Numbered from the stretch's first letter, positions 24,553 through 33,307 are shown. The stretch is 64,000 bases of DNA from Rhizocola hellebori (GCF_016862955.1 NZ_BONY01000013.1:62001-126000); one strand, 5' to 3'. A program made the numbers and translations. The notes: a model not told the origin generated them from the letters alone.

Positions 24553-25774
24553 CCTGCTCCTCCCTAATCTCCGCCGGAACCATCGGCTGTTGGCGCGAGC
24601 GCAGGCGCAGGGTCGTCCCGGTCGCCAACGTGTGGCCAGTGAACAGGATCACCGACGCCACGGCTATCCCCCAAGCCCCGTAACGCGAGGCGACCACCGG
24701 GTAGAGGGCAATGGCGGCAACGGCTGTCCCGGCCGCGATCACGGCTGTCTGCCGTTCCCCACCGAGGTTGACCATGCGGGCGCTCAGAATCTTGCCCACC
24801 ACCACCGCCACCGTGCGCAGGAGCAGAATGGCGCCGAGCACCACAGCCCCCTGGTAAGCGATCGTCACCAGGCCGATCGCCCACAGCCCGGCCAGGGCCA
24901 GCCCGCTCAAACCGAGACTTAGATACAGTGCCCGGCCCAGAGCCTTGCGCAGCCGGGCCTGGGCGCCCTCATCGTGGTCGCCAAGCACGCGCTGGGCCGC
25001 CACCACCGCCCCGGCTTGCGAGAACTCCATCGCCGCGATGGCCAAGGAGTAGACCGCCAGCGCGTCCGCGCCCTGATATCGGGCCAGCGTCAGCTGGTCG
25101 AACCGGTAGGTGAAAATCTGGGCGACCGCTCCACTGTGGGTCAGGCCCATTCTGGTCAGGCGCTCGGGCTGCGTGGAGGGCCGCCGGGCGAGACCGCGAA
25201 GAATGTCGCCGTACCGGCCCCACATCGAGATGGCCATGAAAGCCTGGCACACCAGCCACGAGGCGATCCAGAGCTGCGCGTTGTCGATGCCGGCCACCAC
25301 GAGAAGCCCATAGGCGGCCGGCGCGATGGCCGCGAAAAGCGCGCGATTGCGGTACACCCCAAGGAAATTTCCTTTGGAGAGACCAGCCGCCGCCGGAACG
25401 TTGCTCGCCGCGATCAGCGCTGCGCCAGCAGCCGCGAGCAGGGCGCTGGCTTCGCCGGAGTAGATGGCGAAAGCCGCGCCGAGCCCGGCGGAGATCGGCA
25501 CCGTGGCGGCGTAGAGGAGCAAACTGCGCCGGCCCGCCGTCTCGTCGAGCCACGGCCGCCCCTGTGCCAGAAGGAAGGTCTCCAGGGACAGGCCGCCGAT
25601 CGCCACCCCAACGGCAGCGCTCGTGATCGTGGCGACGAGCAACCCGCGCTGATCGGGCGGCAACGCCACGCTGATGAGGATCGCCAGCCCGGACATGGCC
25701 AGCGCCGAGACATACATCAGAGTCGCGCTTTGGAATGCCCGCCTCAGCATCCGCGGGCCGAGGACGCGCGACAT
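24539..25774 (-). CDS. Polysaccharide flippase (Wzx/MATE-like)
   Basis: A 411-residue protein with about twelve membrane helices, beginning MSRVLGPRMLRRAFQSATLMYVSALAMSGLAILISVALPPDQRGLLVATI. That opening is typical of Wzx/PST-type exporters of lipid-linked sugar units, as is the later FTYRFDQLTLARYQGADALAVYSLAIAAMEF segment. It would flip undecaprenyl-linked repeat units to the outer leaflet, supplying the Wzy-like polymerase encoded three genes later. The ATG at 25774 shares one base with the stop of the preceding GT2 gene (TGATG), so an upstream in-frame reading is discarded. Confidence 0.85.
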   Translation of the reverse strand: MSRVLGPRMLRRAFQSATLMYVSALAMSGLAILISVALPPDQRGLLVATITSAAVGVAIGGLSLETFLLAQGRPWLDETAGRRSLLLYAATVPISAGLGAAFAIYSGEASALLAAAGAALIAASNVPAAAGLSKGNFLGVYRNRALFAAIAPAAYGLLVVAGIDNAQLWIASWLVCQAFMAISMWGRYGDILRGLARRPSTQPERLTRMGLTHSGAVAQIFTYRFDQLTLARYQGADALAVYSLAIAAMEFSQAGAVVAAQRVLGDHDEGAQARLRKALGRALYLSLGLSGLALAGLWAIGLVTIAYQGAVVLGAILLLRTVAVVVGKILSARMVNLGGERQTAVIAAGTAVAAIALYPVVASRYGAWGIAVASVILFTGHTLATGTTLRLRSRQQPMVPAEIREEQGEFA

Positions 25775-26655
25775 CAGGCCCTCAACCCGGCAAGGGTGCC
25801 GCGCAGGATCGCACCAGCCGATGGCACGCCGCCCGCGAAGAGAACCTTCGCGGCGTAGGCGACTCTCATCGTCGCGATCCATGGCACGCGGCCGCGATAG
25901 TGCTTGCGGAAAAAGATCAGGCAGCTGCGGCTGGCGTGGAAGTAGGCCGTCTTCGACTTCGCGCGCAGGTCCTTGCTCACCCCGGTGGTGGTGCCGCCGG
26001 CGTGTTTGACCATCAGGCCGGGGATCACCGTCGTCGGGATGCCCTTGCGCGAGCTGCGAAAGGCGAGGTCGGCCTCTTCGTAGAAGAGGAAGTAGTCCTC
26101 CGACAGGCCATCCAGCTCTATCCACGCCTGCCGGGTCAGGGCCAGCGAATGACCGGATACATAGGACACTCGTTTGCCGTCGGCGGGCTGCAGGGCGGTG
26201 ACGCTTCCGCTTCGGCCGGTCCACAGATTCAGGGCGCGCAGGCCAGGGCTGGACGTTTCGGCGTCGCAGGTTGCCGCGACCACTCGCTCGCCACCTCCGC
26301 CGATTTCCGCCATCGCGGCCAGAGATCCGCCAACCAGCCTGGTGTCAGGGTTCAGAATCCAGATGACGTCCGCGCCGGTTTCCAGCAGCCATGCCGCGCC
26401 GAGATTGTTCCCGGCCGCGTAGCCGATGTTGCCGTGGCCGCGCAGGATCCGGCAGTTCATCGAATGCCGCCGGGCGAGCTCGGCCGTCTTTGACAGCTCC
26501 TCCTGCTGATCGCTGTTGTCGACTATGGCCATCGCGATGGGCGTCCCCGCGAACGAGTCGGTGCCGATGATTGAGTCGACGAGTTGCGCTACCTCGGCGG
26601 CGCTCCAGAAGTTGACAACGACAATGCCCAGGCTCGTTGGGCGGCTAGCACTCAC
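25774..26655 (-). CDS. GT2 family glycosyltransferase
   Basis: A 293-residue GT-A enzyme. From GTG 26655 it reads MSASRPTSLGIVVVNFWSAAEVAQLVDSI, then AIVDNSDQQEEL, GHGNIGYAAGNNLGAAWLL and the DXD-like VIWILNPDTRLVGGSLAAM. DYFLFYEEADLAFRSSRKGI is the acceptor/catalytic region of WbbL-like rhamnosyltransferases. Longer in-frame readings upstream have no family similarity. The start overlaps the preceding GT4 gene by 11 bases and the end overlaps the flippase by 1, so it is part of the coupled operon. The sugar transferred is unknown. Confidence 0.88.
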   Translation of the reverse strand: MSASRPTSLGIVVVNFWSAAEVAQLVDSIIGTDSFAGTPIAMAIVDNSDQQEELSKTAELARRHSMNCRILRGHGNIGYAAGNNLGAAWLLETGADVIWILNPDTRLVGGSLAAMAEIGGGGERVVAATCDAETSSPGLRALNLWTGRSGSVTALQPADGKRVSYVSGHSLALTRQAWIELDGLSEDYFLFYEEADLAFRSSRKGIPTTVIPGLMVKHAGGTTTGVSKDLRAKSKTAYFHASRSCLIFFRKHYRGRVPWIATMRVAYAAKVLFAGGVPSAGAILRGTLAGLRA

Positions 26656-27766
26656 TGGCCACCCACTTGGCGAGGTTGGCCTCGAACGCGGCGTGGGAGA
26701 ACTGGCTTGCCTGACGCTGAATGACCTCGCGGTCGAGGCGGCCGACTTCAGGAACGAGACGGGCGTAGTCATTGGCTCGCAGCGAATCGACCAGGAAGCC
26801 GCTCTCCCCATCGATCACGGTCTCGGACAGACCGCCCCGGGACAGCCCGATCACCGGCGTGCCGCAGGCTTGCGCCTCCACCGGGATGATGCCGAAATCC
26901 TCATGCGCCGGAAACAGCAGCGACCACGCACCCCAATAAAGCTGCCGCAGGCGCTCGTTGCTCGGCCTCAGCTCGAAGGTCACAGGGACGGTCGTGTCGG
27001 CAGCCATCCGGCGCAACGCGGGCTCCTGCTGCCCACCTCCCGCGATGACCAGCGGCATGTTGGCGGCTTCGGCGATCCGGATCATTAGATCGAAGTTCTT
27101 GTAAGGGATCCAGCGCCCGACGCCCAGCAGATAGTCACGGTTCTGCAGACGGTCGGACGCCGGGGCATCGCCGTAGAACTCCACATCCACCGGCGGATTG
27201 ATCACGCGGGCGTCACGATTCCAGAACTTGCGAATCCGGGCCTGGACCTCGCGCGAGTTCGCGGCGTAGCTATGGGTGTGCTGGCTCAAGCGGATGTCGG
27301 CGGCCTGCAGAGCACGGCGCGGCCAGGCCAGGAAAGGGTTGGCGCCACGACCATCCAGGCCGGGGCTCCATACGTACCGCGCGGGCGTGTGCACATAACT
27401 CAGGTATCTGGTGTCGGGCGAGTATCGAAGTTTGACCGTGTGCGCGAAAGCGTGGCTGGACGAGATCACCACGTCGAACTGCGATCTGGTCAGGGTTCGC
27501 CACGCCAGCGGCATGAACGGCAGCGCAACGGCCTTCGATCTGCGCAACGGCGTGCGGGACATCCAGGACTGGTGCAGGGCGAAGTCGTCAACGACATCGC
27601 GGTCCTGCCACAGAACGAACCGCTTGGCATGGGGAATGAGCCCGCCCAGGCTGACAAATACCTTCTCCGAGCCACCCACAGAGCCGAACCACTCATGCAC
27701 CAGGGCAACGGACCGGTCGGCGAGCATGCCGGCAGTCATACTGCCGACCTCGTCCAGCGCGTCCAT
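26645..27766 (-). CDS. GT4-type glycosyltransferase
   Basis: A 373-residue GT-B enzyme resembling WbaZ/mannosyltransferase-like members of GT4. It has VALVHEWFGSVGGSEKVFVSLGGLIP near the start, RYLSYVHTPARYVWSPGLDGRG, GVGRWIPYKNFDLMIRIAEAANMPLVIAGGG, and the E-x7-E donor motif in HEDFGIIPVEAQACGTPVIGLSRGGLSETV (about 300-325). The ATG at 27766 shares a base with the stop of the LCP gene (TAATG). A second ATG nine codons in is also possible. It is the first glycosyltransferase of the operon. Confidence 0.92.
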   Translation of the reverse strand: MDALDEVGSMTAGMLADRSVALVHEWFGSVGGSEKVFVSLGGLIPHAKRFVLWQDRDVVDDFALHQSWMSRTPLRRSKAVALPFMPLAWRTLTRSQFDVVISSSHAFAHTVKLRYSPDTRYLSYVHTPARYVWSPGLDGRGANPFLAWPRRALQAADIRLSQHTHSYAANSREVQARIRKFWNRDARVINPPVDVEFYGDAPASDRLQNRDYLLGVGRWIPYKNFDLMIRIAEAANMPLVIAGGGQQEPALRRMAADTTVPVTFELRPSNERLRQLYWGAWSLLFPAHEDFGIIPVEAQACGTPVIGLSRGGLSETVIDGESGFLVDSLRANDYARLVPEVGRLDREVIQRQASQFSHAAFEANLAKWVASEC

Positions 27767-28815
27767 TAGAGGCTTGCCACTTCAGGCTGTGGATGGGCAG
27801 CCAGCCAGGCGTCTGTCCGATCTTCGCGAATGGCGGCGAACAGTTCCTTGGCTCCCGCGTCGTCCAGCTGGACCGACGATCCCGCATCCGTGGTCATCGT
27901 GCCGAGGATCGGCACGGTGGCGAACTTGATGTTGTTGGGATCAATCCCTTTGAGCGCAAAGGCCAGGTCGCGCAGGTTCATGTTCTTGTCGATGGTCAGC
28001 GATTCGGCGGTGGTGGTGAGCAAGCGGTCGAGTTTGACCGGGTTGCTGAGTATGCCCGTTTCGGTGGCCTTGCCCGCCAGCGCTTTCAGCACGTGCTGCT
28101 GGTTCTTGATGCGGCCCAGGTCACCACCGGGGGTGCCTTTTCGCTGGCGCATGAACTCCTCGGCCTCATCGGGACCCATGTCGTGGCATCCCTTTTCCCA
28201 TACCTTGGTGGTAAAGCTCGACTTCACCTTGTAGGGAATGCACACCCGGACCCCACCGACCGCGGAGACCATCGCGTGGACACCGGCGAAGTTGACGATC
28301 ACGGCGCCGTTGAGCGGCACATTGGTCAGCTCATAGACCGTCTTGGCGGTCAAATTGGCCCCACCGAAGGAGAAAGCCGCATTGATCTTGTTTTTGCCGC
28401 CGCGCCATTTGCCGCCGGCCGGGACGTTGACGTAGCTATCACGAGGAATGGAGACGATGAAGGCGCCTCGGCGATCCTTGTCGATATGCACAATCATGAT
28501 CGTGTCGGACCGCGATCCGGTTGAGTCAGTCTGTTCCGTTGACTCGATGTCGCGCGAATCCGAGCCGAGCATGAGGAAGTTCATGGCCGCGTTCGTTTCG
28601 CCCTCGGCCGCCTCCGGCATCGGAATGCCGCCGAGGATGTCTTCCTTGTCAACCTTGTTCTCATAGCGGTTCGTCAGGCCGACGAAGGCTATATAGGAAC
28701 CGGCAGATGCCACCATGAGCATTGCCCCGATTGTCACCAGGAGCTTCAGGTACCACGGCGACTTTTTCTTGCGACGCCTCGTCGACGCAGGTCCCCTCGT
28801 GTGCGCGTCGGCCAT
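27766..28815 (-). CDS. LytR-CpsA-Psr (LCP) family glycopolymer transferase
   Basis: A 349-residue LCP protein. It has a basic cytoplasmic N-terminus (STRRRKKKSPWYLK), one membrane helix at about 25-45, and an external LCP domain with the family residues: MLGSDSRD, GSRSDTIMIVHID, FIVSIPRDSYVNVP, KINAAFSFGGANLTAKTVYELTN, GVRVCIP and FMRQRKGTPGGDLGRIKNQQHVL (the conserved Arg/Lys pyrophosphate ligands). LCP enzymes transfer lipid-linked polymers to peptidoglycan or arabinogalactan, which fits the seven glycan genes that follow in the same coupled operon. It is probably expressed from a leaderless promoter. Confidence 0.95.
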   Translation of the reverse strand: MADAHTRGPASTRRRKKKSPWYLKLLVTIGAMLMVASAGSYIAFVGLTNRYENKVDKEDILGGIPMPEAAEGETNAAMNFLMLGSDSRDIESTEQTDSTGSRSDTIMIVHIDKDRRGAFIVSIPRDSYVNVPAGGKWRGGKNKINAAFSFGGANLTAKTVYELTNVPLNGAVIVNFAGVHAMVSAVGGVRVCIPYKVKSSFTTKVWEKGCHDMGPDEAEEFMRQRKGTPGGDLGRIKNQQHVLKALAGKATETGILSNPVKLDRLLTTTAESLTIDKNMNLRDLAFALKGIDPNNIKFATVPILGTMTTDAGSSVQLDDAGAKELFAAIREDRTDAWLAAHPQPEVASL

Positions 28816-28821
28816 TCGTGC

Positions 28822-28827
28822 ATCCTA
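28822..28827 (-). promoter_or_regulatory. -10 element for the polysaccharide operon
   Basis: On the minus strand TAGGAT ends 6 bases before the ATG of the LCP gene, with no ribosome site between, so the eight-gene operon probably starts as a leaderless transcript. A 6-bp inverted repeat CAGTGC/GCACTG (28839-28853) covers the expected -35 region. Confidence 0.5.
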
Positions 28828-28865
28828 GCCAGCGGACGCAGTGCTTGGCACTGTGACGGAAGGAA

Positions 28866-28908
28866 CTAATTGATATCAATCAGTTGTAGATCTATCAATT
28901 AGATCTAC
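28866..28908. promoter_or_regulatory. AT-rich nested palindromes upstream of the polysaccharide operon
   Basis: Three overlapping perfect dyads lie within 43 bases: the 12-bp palindrome ATTGATATCAAT (28869-28880), CTAATTGATA with TATCAATTAG (28866-28875/28893-28902), and GTAGATCTA with TAGATCTAC (28886-28894/28900-28908). They cannot all form at once. The stretch is far more AT-rich than its surroundings. It contains the stop codon of the RNase H gene and precedes the operon promoter, so it could be an operator or a factor-dependent terminator. Confidence 0.55.
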
Positions 28909-29936
28909 TCCAGGTGAGCGACGTCGTTCACCGTGCGCACCGCGACCCCGCCGTCCGGGTAGTAGTCCACAATGGATAGCCCGGCCGGGTCGAGAAAGAG
29001 CCTGTGCAGCAAGGCATCCGAGGCGGCAAGCGCGTCGCGGAGCAAAAGCTTGATCGGCGACACATGGGAGACCACCGCGACCGTCTGCCCCGGATAGTTC
29101 TTGCGCAAGTGGTCAAGAGCACGCCGCACCCGGGCGGAAACCTGCTTGAAAGACTCCCCGCCCGGCGGGGCGACCGCCGTCGAGCCGAGCCAGGCGTTCA
29201 GCTCGGGGCCGTAGCGCTCCCTCACCTCGGCGAAGGTCATCCCTTCCCAGTCGCCGAAGTCGCACTCGATGAGGTCGGCTTCGGTGGAGACGGGAACCCC
29301 GATCAGGGCGGCGGTCTGGGCGCAGCGCGCCAGGGGTGAGCTGACCGCGGCCACCGGCGCGAGGGCGGCCACCCGGGCCGCAACCGCCTGCGCCTGCGCC
29401 CGCCCGGCCTCCGACAGCGGCACGTCCCCGCGCCCCGAGTAGCGCTTCTCGGCGGTCATCGAGGTTTCCCCGTGGCGCACCAGGATGAGCCGGGTGGCCA
29501 CATCCGCGCGCGGCTCCCAGGTGGCGGCCGCGGGTTGTGCGCCGTCCATGGCCATGTTGGCCAGCGCGTCGGCGTGCTTGTTGCGCTCCCGCGGGATCCA
29601 TTCGTAGCGAACCTGATCGAACTGGCTCTGCAACTCGGCGGCCTGCGCGGCCAGCAGCCGCAGCCCGGGATGCTTGATCTGCCAGCGCCCGGTCATCTGC
29701 TCGATCACGAGCTTGGAGTCCATCCGGACCTCGACCTGGGCCGCGCCCAGCTCGCGGGCCGCGGTGAGCCCGGCGATCAGCCCGGAGTATTCGGCCACGT
29801 TGTTGGTGGTCACCCCGAGCGCCTCGGCGCGCTCCGCGAGCACGGAACCGTTGGAAGCGTCGCGGACGACCGCACCATAACCGGCGGGGCCGGGGTTGCC
29901 GCGCGCTCCCCCGTCCGCCTCCACGATTACCTTCAT
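28905..29936 (-). CDS. Bifunctional RNase H / acid phosphatase (histidine phosphatase)
   Basis: A 343-residue fusion known in actinobacteria (mycobacterial Rv2228c type). Residues 1-130 are a type I RNase H with the catalytic acids in EADGGARGNPGPAGYGAVV, VAEYSGLIAGL, RMDSKLVIEQM and RNKHADALANMAM; it cleaves RNA in RNA-DNA hybrids. Residues about 148-343 are a histidine phosphatase with RHGETSMTAEKRYSGRGDVPLSEAGRAQA (the RHG motif), a conserved ECDFGDWEGMTFAEV and SHVSPIKLLL (the second catalytic His). The latter resembles CobC alpha-ribazole phosphatase. It lies at the end of the Nif3-zinc-ribbon operon, 9 bases after the zinc-ribbon gene. Confidence 0.95.
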   Translation of the reverse strand: MKVIVEADGGARGNPGPAGYGAVVRDASNGSVLAERAEALGVTTNNVAEYSGLIAGLTAARELGAAQVEVRMDSKLVIEQMTGRWQIKHPGLRLLAAQAAELQSQFDQVRYEWIPRERNKHADALANMAMDGAQPAAATWEPRADVATRLILVRHGETSMTAEKRYSGRGDVPLSEAGRAQAQAVAARVAALAPVAAVSSPLARCAQTAALIGVPVSTEADLIECDFGDWEGMTFAEVRERYGPELNAWLGSTAVAPPGGESFKQVSARVRRALDHLRKNYPGQTVAVVSHVSPIKLLLRDALAASDALLHRLFLDPAGLSIVDYYPDGGVAVRTVNDVAHLE

Positions 29937-29945
29937 GCGCAGGCT

Positions 29946-30686
29946 CTACAGACCCGACTCCGCGGTGCGCACCATGATGCGGCGGCATTCCTCGCACCGC
30001 ACCACCTCATCAGCAGCAGCGCTCCTGACCCGCGCCCGGTCGGCGCCGTAAAGCTCGAGACGGCAGCCTCCGCATTGGCCATGCCGCACCAGCGCCGCAC
30101 CCAGCCCGCCGGACTGCTCCCGAATCTTGTCGTAGAGCTCCACCAGGTCGGCGGGAAGGTCAGCGATCAGCGGACGCCGAGACGTGATCTTCCACTCCTC
30201 CTCCTTGGCGATCTCGTTGAGGGTCAGATCGCGCTTGGCTTCCGTGGCCTCGCGCCTTTCCCTAGTCGAGGCGATCTTCGTGTCCACCGAGTCGAGGGCG
30301 GCCTGGGCGGCCTCGCGCTTTTCCATCAGCTCCAGCTCGGCGTCCTCCAATTCGGACTGACGCCGGGTCAGCGAGACGACCTCGTGTTCCAGCGCGGTCA
30401 GCTCCCGCGCCGGCAGGCGGCCGTCGACAAGCCGCTCGTTGTCACGGTTGCGACGCTGACGCACCGCGTCTACCTCGCGCTCGAACTTGGCGATATCGCG
30501 GTCGAGGTCGTCGACGTGGACCTCGGCCCGCGCCCGCTCATCCTCAAGCGCTCCGATGACCTTGATCAGGCCGGCGATCTCGGCAAGCTCAGGAAGGTTC
30601 TTCTTGCGATGAGCGAGCTGCTGCAGCGCGGTATCGATTGCCTGGACATCCAGCAGGCGCTGCTGATCTTTCGGGTCGGCCCTCAT
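29946..30686 (-). CDS. C4-type zinc ribbon coiled-coil protein (DUF164/CT398-like)
   Basis: A 246-residue protein. Residues 1-180 are long charged coiled-coil helices (IDTALQQLAHRKKNLPELAEIAGLI onward, rich in Glu/Arg/Leu heptads). The C-terminal part has a zinc ribbon with two CxxC knuckles, GQCGGCRLEL and VRCEECRRIMV. This is the Rv2229c/CT398 family of unknown exact role; the structure suggests a scaffold or RNA-binding protein. It overlaps the Nif3 gene by 4 bases and is followed by the RNase H-phosphatase gene, a trio conserved in actinobacteria. Confidence 0.93.
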   Translation of the reverse strand: MRADPKDQQRLLDVQAIDTALQQLAHRKKNLPELAEIAGLIKVIGALEDERARAEVHVDDLDRDIAKFEREVDAVRQRRNRDNERLVDGRLPARELTALEHEVVSLTRRQSELEDAELELMEKREAAQAALDSVDTKIASTRERREATEAKRDLTLNEIAKEEEWKITSRRPLIADLPADLVELYDKIREQSGGLGAALVRHGQCGGCRLELYGADRARVRSAAADEVVRCEECRRIMVRTAESGL

Positions 30687-31495
30687 AGAGACCGATTATG
30701 CCCGTAAACGTGGAAACTCCAGGGGTCGGTGCGGGTCTGCGACACGAACGCCTCCAGGCCCGTCTCCTTGGTGAGCCAGGTGGTGACCTCGGCCACCCAC
30801 GGCTGCTCGGTCGACCAGTGGCCCGCGTCGATGAGCGCGGGGCCGCCGGCGGCGAGGTGGTCGGTCACGCTGTGGTGCTTGAGGTCGCCGGTGAGATAGA
30901 CATCGACCCCCAACTCGCGCGCTTGGGGCAGAAACTCCGCACCCGAGCCACCGCAGACCGCCACCAGGGTTATCCGCTGCGCCGGGTCGCCTGTCACGCG
31001 TACCCCCAAAGTGCCGGTAAGCAAAACGCGCGCGGCCATCTGGGCGAACTCGCGAAGCGGCATCTGCACCGGAAGCCGGCCCACCCTGCCATGCCCTCGG
31101 CCTTCGCCGGTGGGCAGCAGCGGCATCCGCCCGACAATCCCGAGCGCATCGGCCAGCGAGTCGCTCACCCCGGGCACGGCGACATCGGCGTTGGTGTGGG
31201 CCACATAGAGGGCGATGCCGCTTTCGATCAGATCGTGCACCACGCTGCCGGCCGGGGTGGTGGCCGCAACCGAGGAGACGCCGCTCAATAGCAGCGGGTG
31301 GTGCGCCACGATCAGGTCGGCACGCTGCTCGCGCGCCTCGGCCACGGTGGCCGCGGTGACGTCGACAACCCCTAAAACCCTGTTGACCGGTTGCTTGGGC
31401 CGCCCGGTCACCAGACCTACCCGATCCCACGGTTCAGCCCATTCCGGCGGGTACCGGGAATCAAGCAGCCCAATCACCTCATGCAGCAGGATCAT
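30683..31495 (-). CDS. Nif3-like dinuclear metal centre protein (DUF34)
   Basis: A 270-residue Nif3/YbgI family protein, a toroidal hexamer with a two-metal site. Metal ligands are visible in DLIVAHHPLLLSG (His-His), VAHTNADVA and LIDAGHWSTEQPWV (His and Glu). GYRPPEWAEPWDRVGLVTG-like text near the start (SRYPPEWAEPWDRVGLVTGRP) is the usual opening. Proposed activities include GTP cyclohydrolase-like or metallochaperone roles; none is settled. Its first 17 bases overlap the flavoprotein gene upstream, and its stop overlaps the zinc-ribbon start. Confidence 0.94.
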   Translation of the reverse strand: MILLHEVIGLLDSRYPPEWAEPWDRVGLVTGRPKQPVNRVLGVVDVTAATVAEAREQRADLIVAHHPLLLSGVSSVAATTPAGSVVHDLIESGIALYVAHTNADVAVPGVSDSLADALGIVGRMPLLPTGEGRGHGRVGRLPVQMPLREFAQMAARVLLTGTLGVRVTGDPAQRITLVAVCGGSGAEFLPQARELGVDVYLTGDLKHHSVTDHLAAGGPALIDAGHWSTEQPWVAEVTTWLTKETGLEAFVSQTRTDPWSFHVYGHNRSL

Positions 31496-32018
31496 CGGTC
31501 TCCAGCGCGTCCAGACCCAGGTGCCAGGGGAACAAGTGGCGCAAGCCCTCTCCCTCCCCGGGCGGGTGCAGTTTGATCACATCATCGCCATAGAGAACCT
31601 TAACTCCCCAGCTTCGCAGCTTGCCAAGGTTCTCCTGGAACACGGGATGCCTGGCCTGGAGATGGTTCGTGTAGGGCATGGCCACCACCGGCTTTCCCAT
31701 CCCGTAGGCCTCGTTGATCAGACCCAGGGCCAGCGTGTCGGTGATCCCGGCCGCCCATTTGTTGACCGTATTGATGGTGGCCGGGGCGACGATGAACGCA
31801 TCCGCCGCGGGCAGCACGTCCGGATCGCCGGGCTGCTTGTAGAAGCTGCGAACCGGGTGCCCGGTCTGTTCGGCGAGCGTGGGCACATCGACGAACTTAC
31901 GTCCATCGGGAGTCGGCACCACGCAGACGTCGTACGACCTTTCCTGCGCCAACGCGACCAGTCGCCCGACATCGCGGGCGACTGGTGAGCCGCAACAAAT
32001 TATGTAGAGAACCGTCAA
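31479..32018 (-). CDS. Flavoprotein (HFCD/Dfp-like)
   Basis: A 179-residue homo-oligomeric flavin-containing Cys decarboxylase-fold protein. VLYIICCGSPVARDVGRLVALAQE is the Rossmann-like start, and DAFIVAPATINTVNKWAAGITDTLALGLINEAYGMGKPVVAMPYTN contains the conserved APAT-N motif that binds FMN. Family members decarboxylate peptidyl cysteine or phosphopantothenoylcysteine; the substrate here is not known. TTG 32018 overlaps the XRE regulator stop by 4 bases (TTGA). This regulator-flavoprotein pairing recurs in actinomycetes, so they probably act together. Confidence 0.9.
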   Translation of the reverse strand: MTVLYIICCGSPVARDVGRLVALAQERSYDVCVVPTPDGRKFVDVPTLAEQTGHPVRSFYKQPGDPDVLPAADAFIVAPATINTVNKWAAGITDTLALGLINEAYGMGKPVVAMPYTNHLQARHPVFQENLGKLRSWGVKVLYGDDVIKLHPPGEGEGLRHLFPWHLGLDALETDDPAA

Positions 32019-33244
32019 ACCCCAACACCCATCTGCTCGGCCAGATCGGCGATCGCGGTCGGCGGCGAACCCTTGGCCCGCCGCAGCACATCGCTCATCA
32101 CCTCATGGGCGATCGGGCGGCAGCGAATCTCGGCCGGGGCCAGGTGATCGCATTCGAGCAACATCTCCCCCGCCTTGGTGATGTCGCCGATCTGAGCAAA
32201 CCCCCGCGCCATGTCGATGAAATGATGCGCCCTCCGCTCGGGCATGAGATTGCGGAAGGCTTCGGGATCGATGGACTCGTGCACAGCGACAGCCACGCCG
32301 CCATCACCGAGCTCGACCGACGCCGCGGCCCTGTGCAGCAACACATTGGTCGGGCCGAAGCTTGTCCAGTAGTGGTTGAAATCGCCGCCAAGGCCTTGCG
32401 CCGCATCGTCTGCGGCGTTGAGCAGGTCTTGCATGGTGGCGCTGTCGCCAATACAGGACGCCGCCATGGCCCCTTGCAACAGCAGGAACCCGTAGACCGA
32501 CAAGCGTTCCGGCGTGCCGGGCTCGGTCGCGTTCGGCGCCAGCCGGTTGGCGATGTTGACATTGACTTCCAGCGCCGACCGGTGACGACCCAACGCGCGC
32601 AACGCATTCGCGACCCTCGTGGTAGCGACCCCCGCCAACAGTTGATCCCCGGCGCGTTGCGAAACAGCGATAGATCGGTCGGCGGCAAGCCAGCCCAGGT
32701 CGAGCTCGCCCAGCCGGCGCATGGCCGACGAGGTGATCTGATAGACCTGGCCGAGCAGATGAGCCGCTTCCGGAGCGCCGTCAGTGCCGGCATATGCCGC
32801 GTCCGCCGCCTGCGCCTCGCGAAGCAGTTTGGGCAGCGATCGCGTCAGCACACCCCATTTCGCGTGTAATAGGGTTTGCCACGCATGAGCCGTTGCTTTG
32901 CGCATCTCCGCCAGGGGAGGCGGCTCGGGCGGCGCATAGAAGAACGCGCTTATCTGGTCGTAGCGCTCCAAAGCCGACCGGATCTCGGCGACCTCGATCT
33001 GATCAATGCAGTTGATGCTGTCCGGCCGCCTTTCCGGCTCCCGGCCCAGCAGCAGCTGAACGTCCACCTGCAGGACGTCAGCGATTTCGGAAGTGACAGA
33101 GAACTTGTCGAGACGGCGCACCCCACGCTCGACCTTGTCGACCCAGCTCTTGGACTTGCCAAGCCGGTCAGCGAAAACCTGTTGAGACATCTTTCGCCGG
33201 TTGCGCCAGTAGGCGACCCGCCGGCCTATCGGCAGCTCGTCCAT
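32015..33244 (-). CDS. XRE family regulator with TPR-like C-terminal domain
   Basis: A 409-residue regulator. The helix-turn-helix is at residues 8-60: VAYWRNRRKMSQQVFADRLGKSKSWVDKVERGVRRLDKFS. The rest is helical, with repeats of paired helices (AAHLLGQVYQITSSAMRRLGELDLGWLAADRSIAVSQRAGD and similar), as in TPR-bearing sensors that bind a peptide or small ligand. ATG 33244 is chosen because GGAGGG lies 7 bases upstream; a GTG at 33265 would add seven residues. The gene is coupled to the flavoprotein and divergent from a PrimPol-like gene. The shared intergenic region contains repeats it may bind. Confidence 0.88.
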   Translation of the reverse strand: MDELPIGRRVAYWRNRRKMSQQVFADRLGKSKSWVDKVERGVRRLDKFSVTSEIADVLQVDVQLLLGREPERRPDSINCIDQIEVAEIRSALERYDQISAFFYAPPEPPPLAEMRKATAHAWQTLLHAKWGVLTRSLPKLLREAQAADAAYAGTDGAPEAAHLLGQVYQITSSAMRRLGELDLGWLAADRSIAVSQRAGDQLLAGVATTRVANALRALGRHRSALEVNVNIANRLAPNATEPGTPERLSVYGFLLLQGAMAASCIGDSATMQDLLNAADDAAQGLGGDFNHYWTSFGPTNVLLHRAAASVELGDGGVAVAVHESIDPEAFRNLMPERRAHHFIDMARGFAQIGDITKAGEMLLECDHLAPAEIRCRPIAHEVMSDVLRRAKGSPPTAIADLAEQMGVGV

Positions 33245-33307
33245 CTCCCAGCCCTCCGATCGCACTGTCTGTGCGGTCTCTTTAGATGAGCATCCGTACC
33301 CTCAGGT

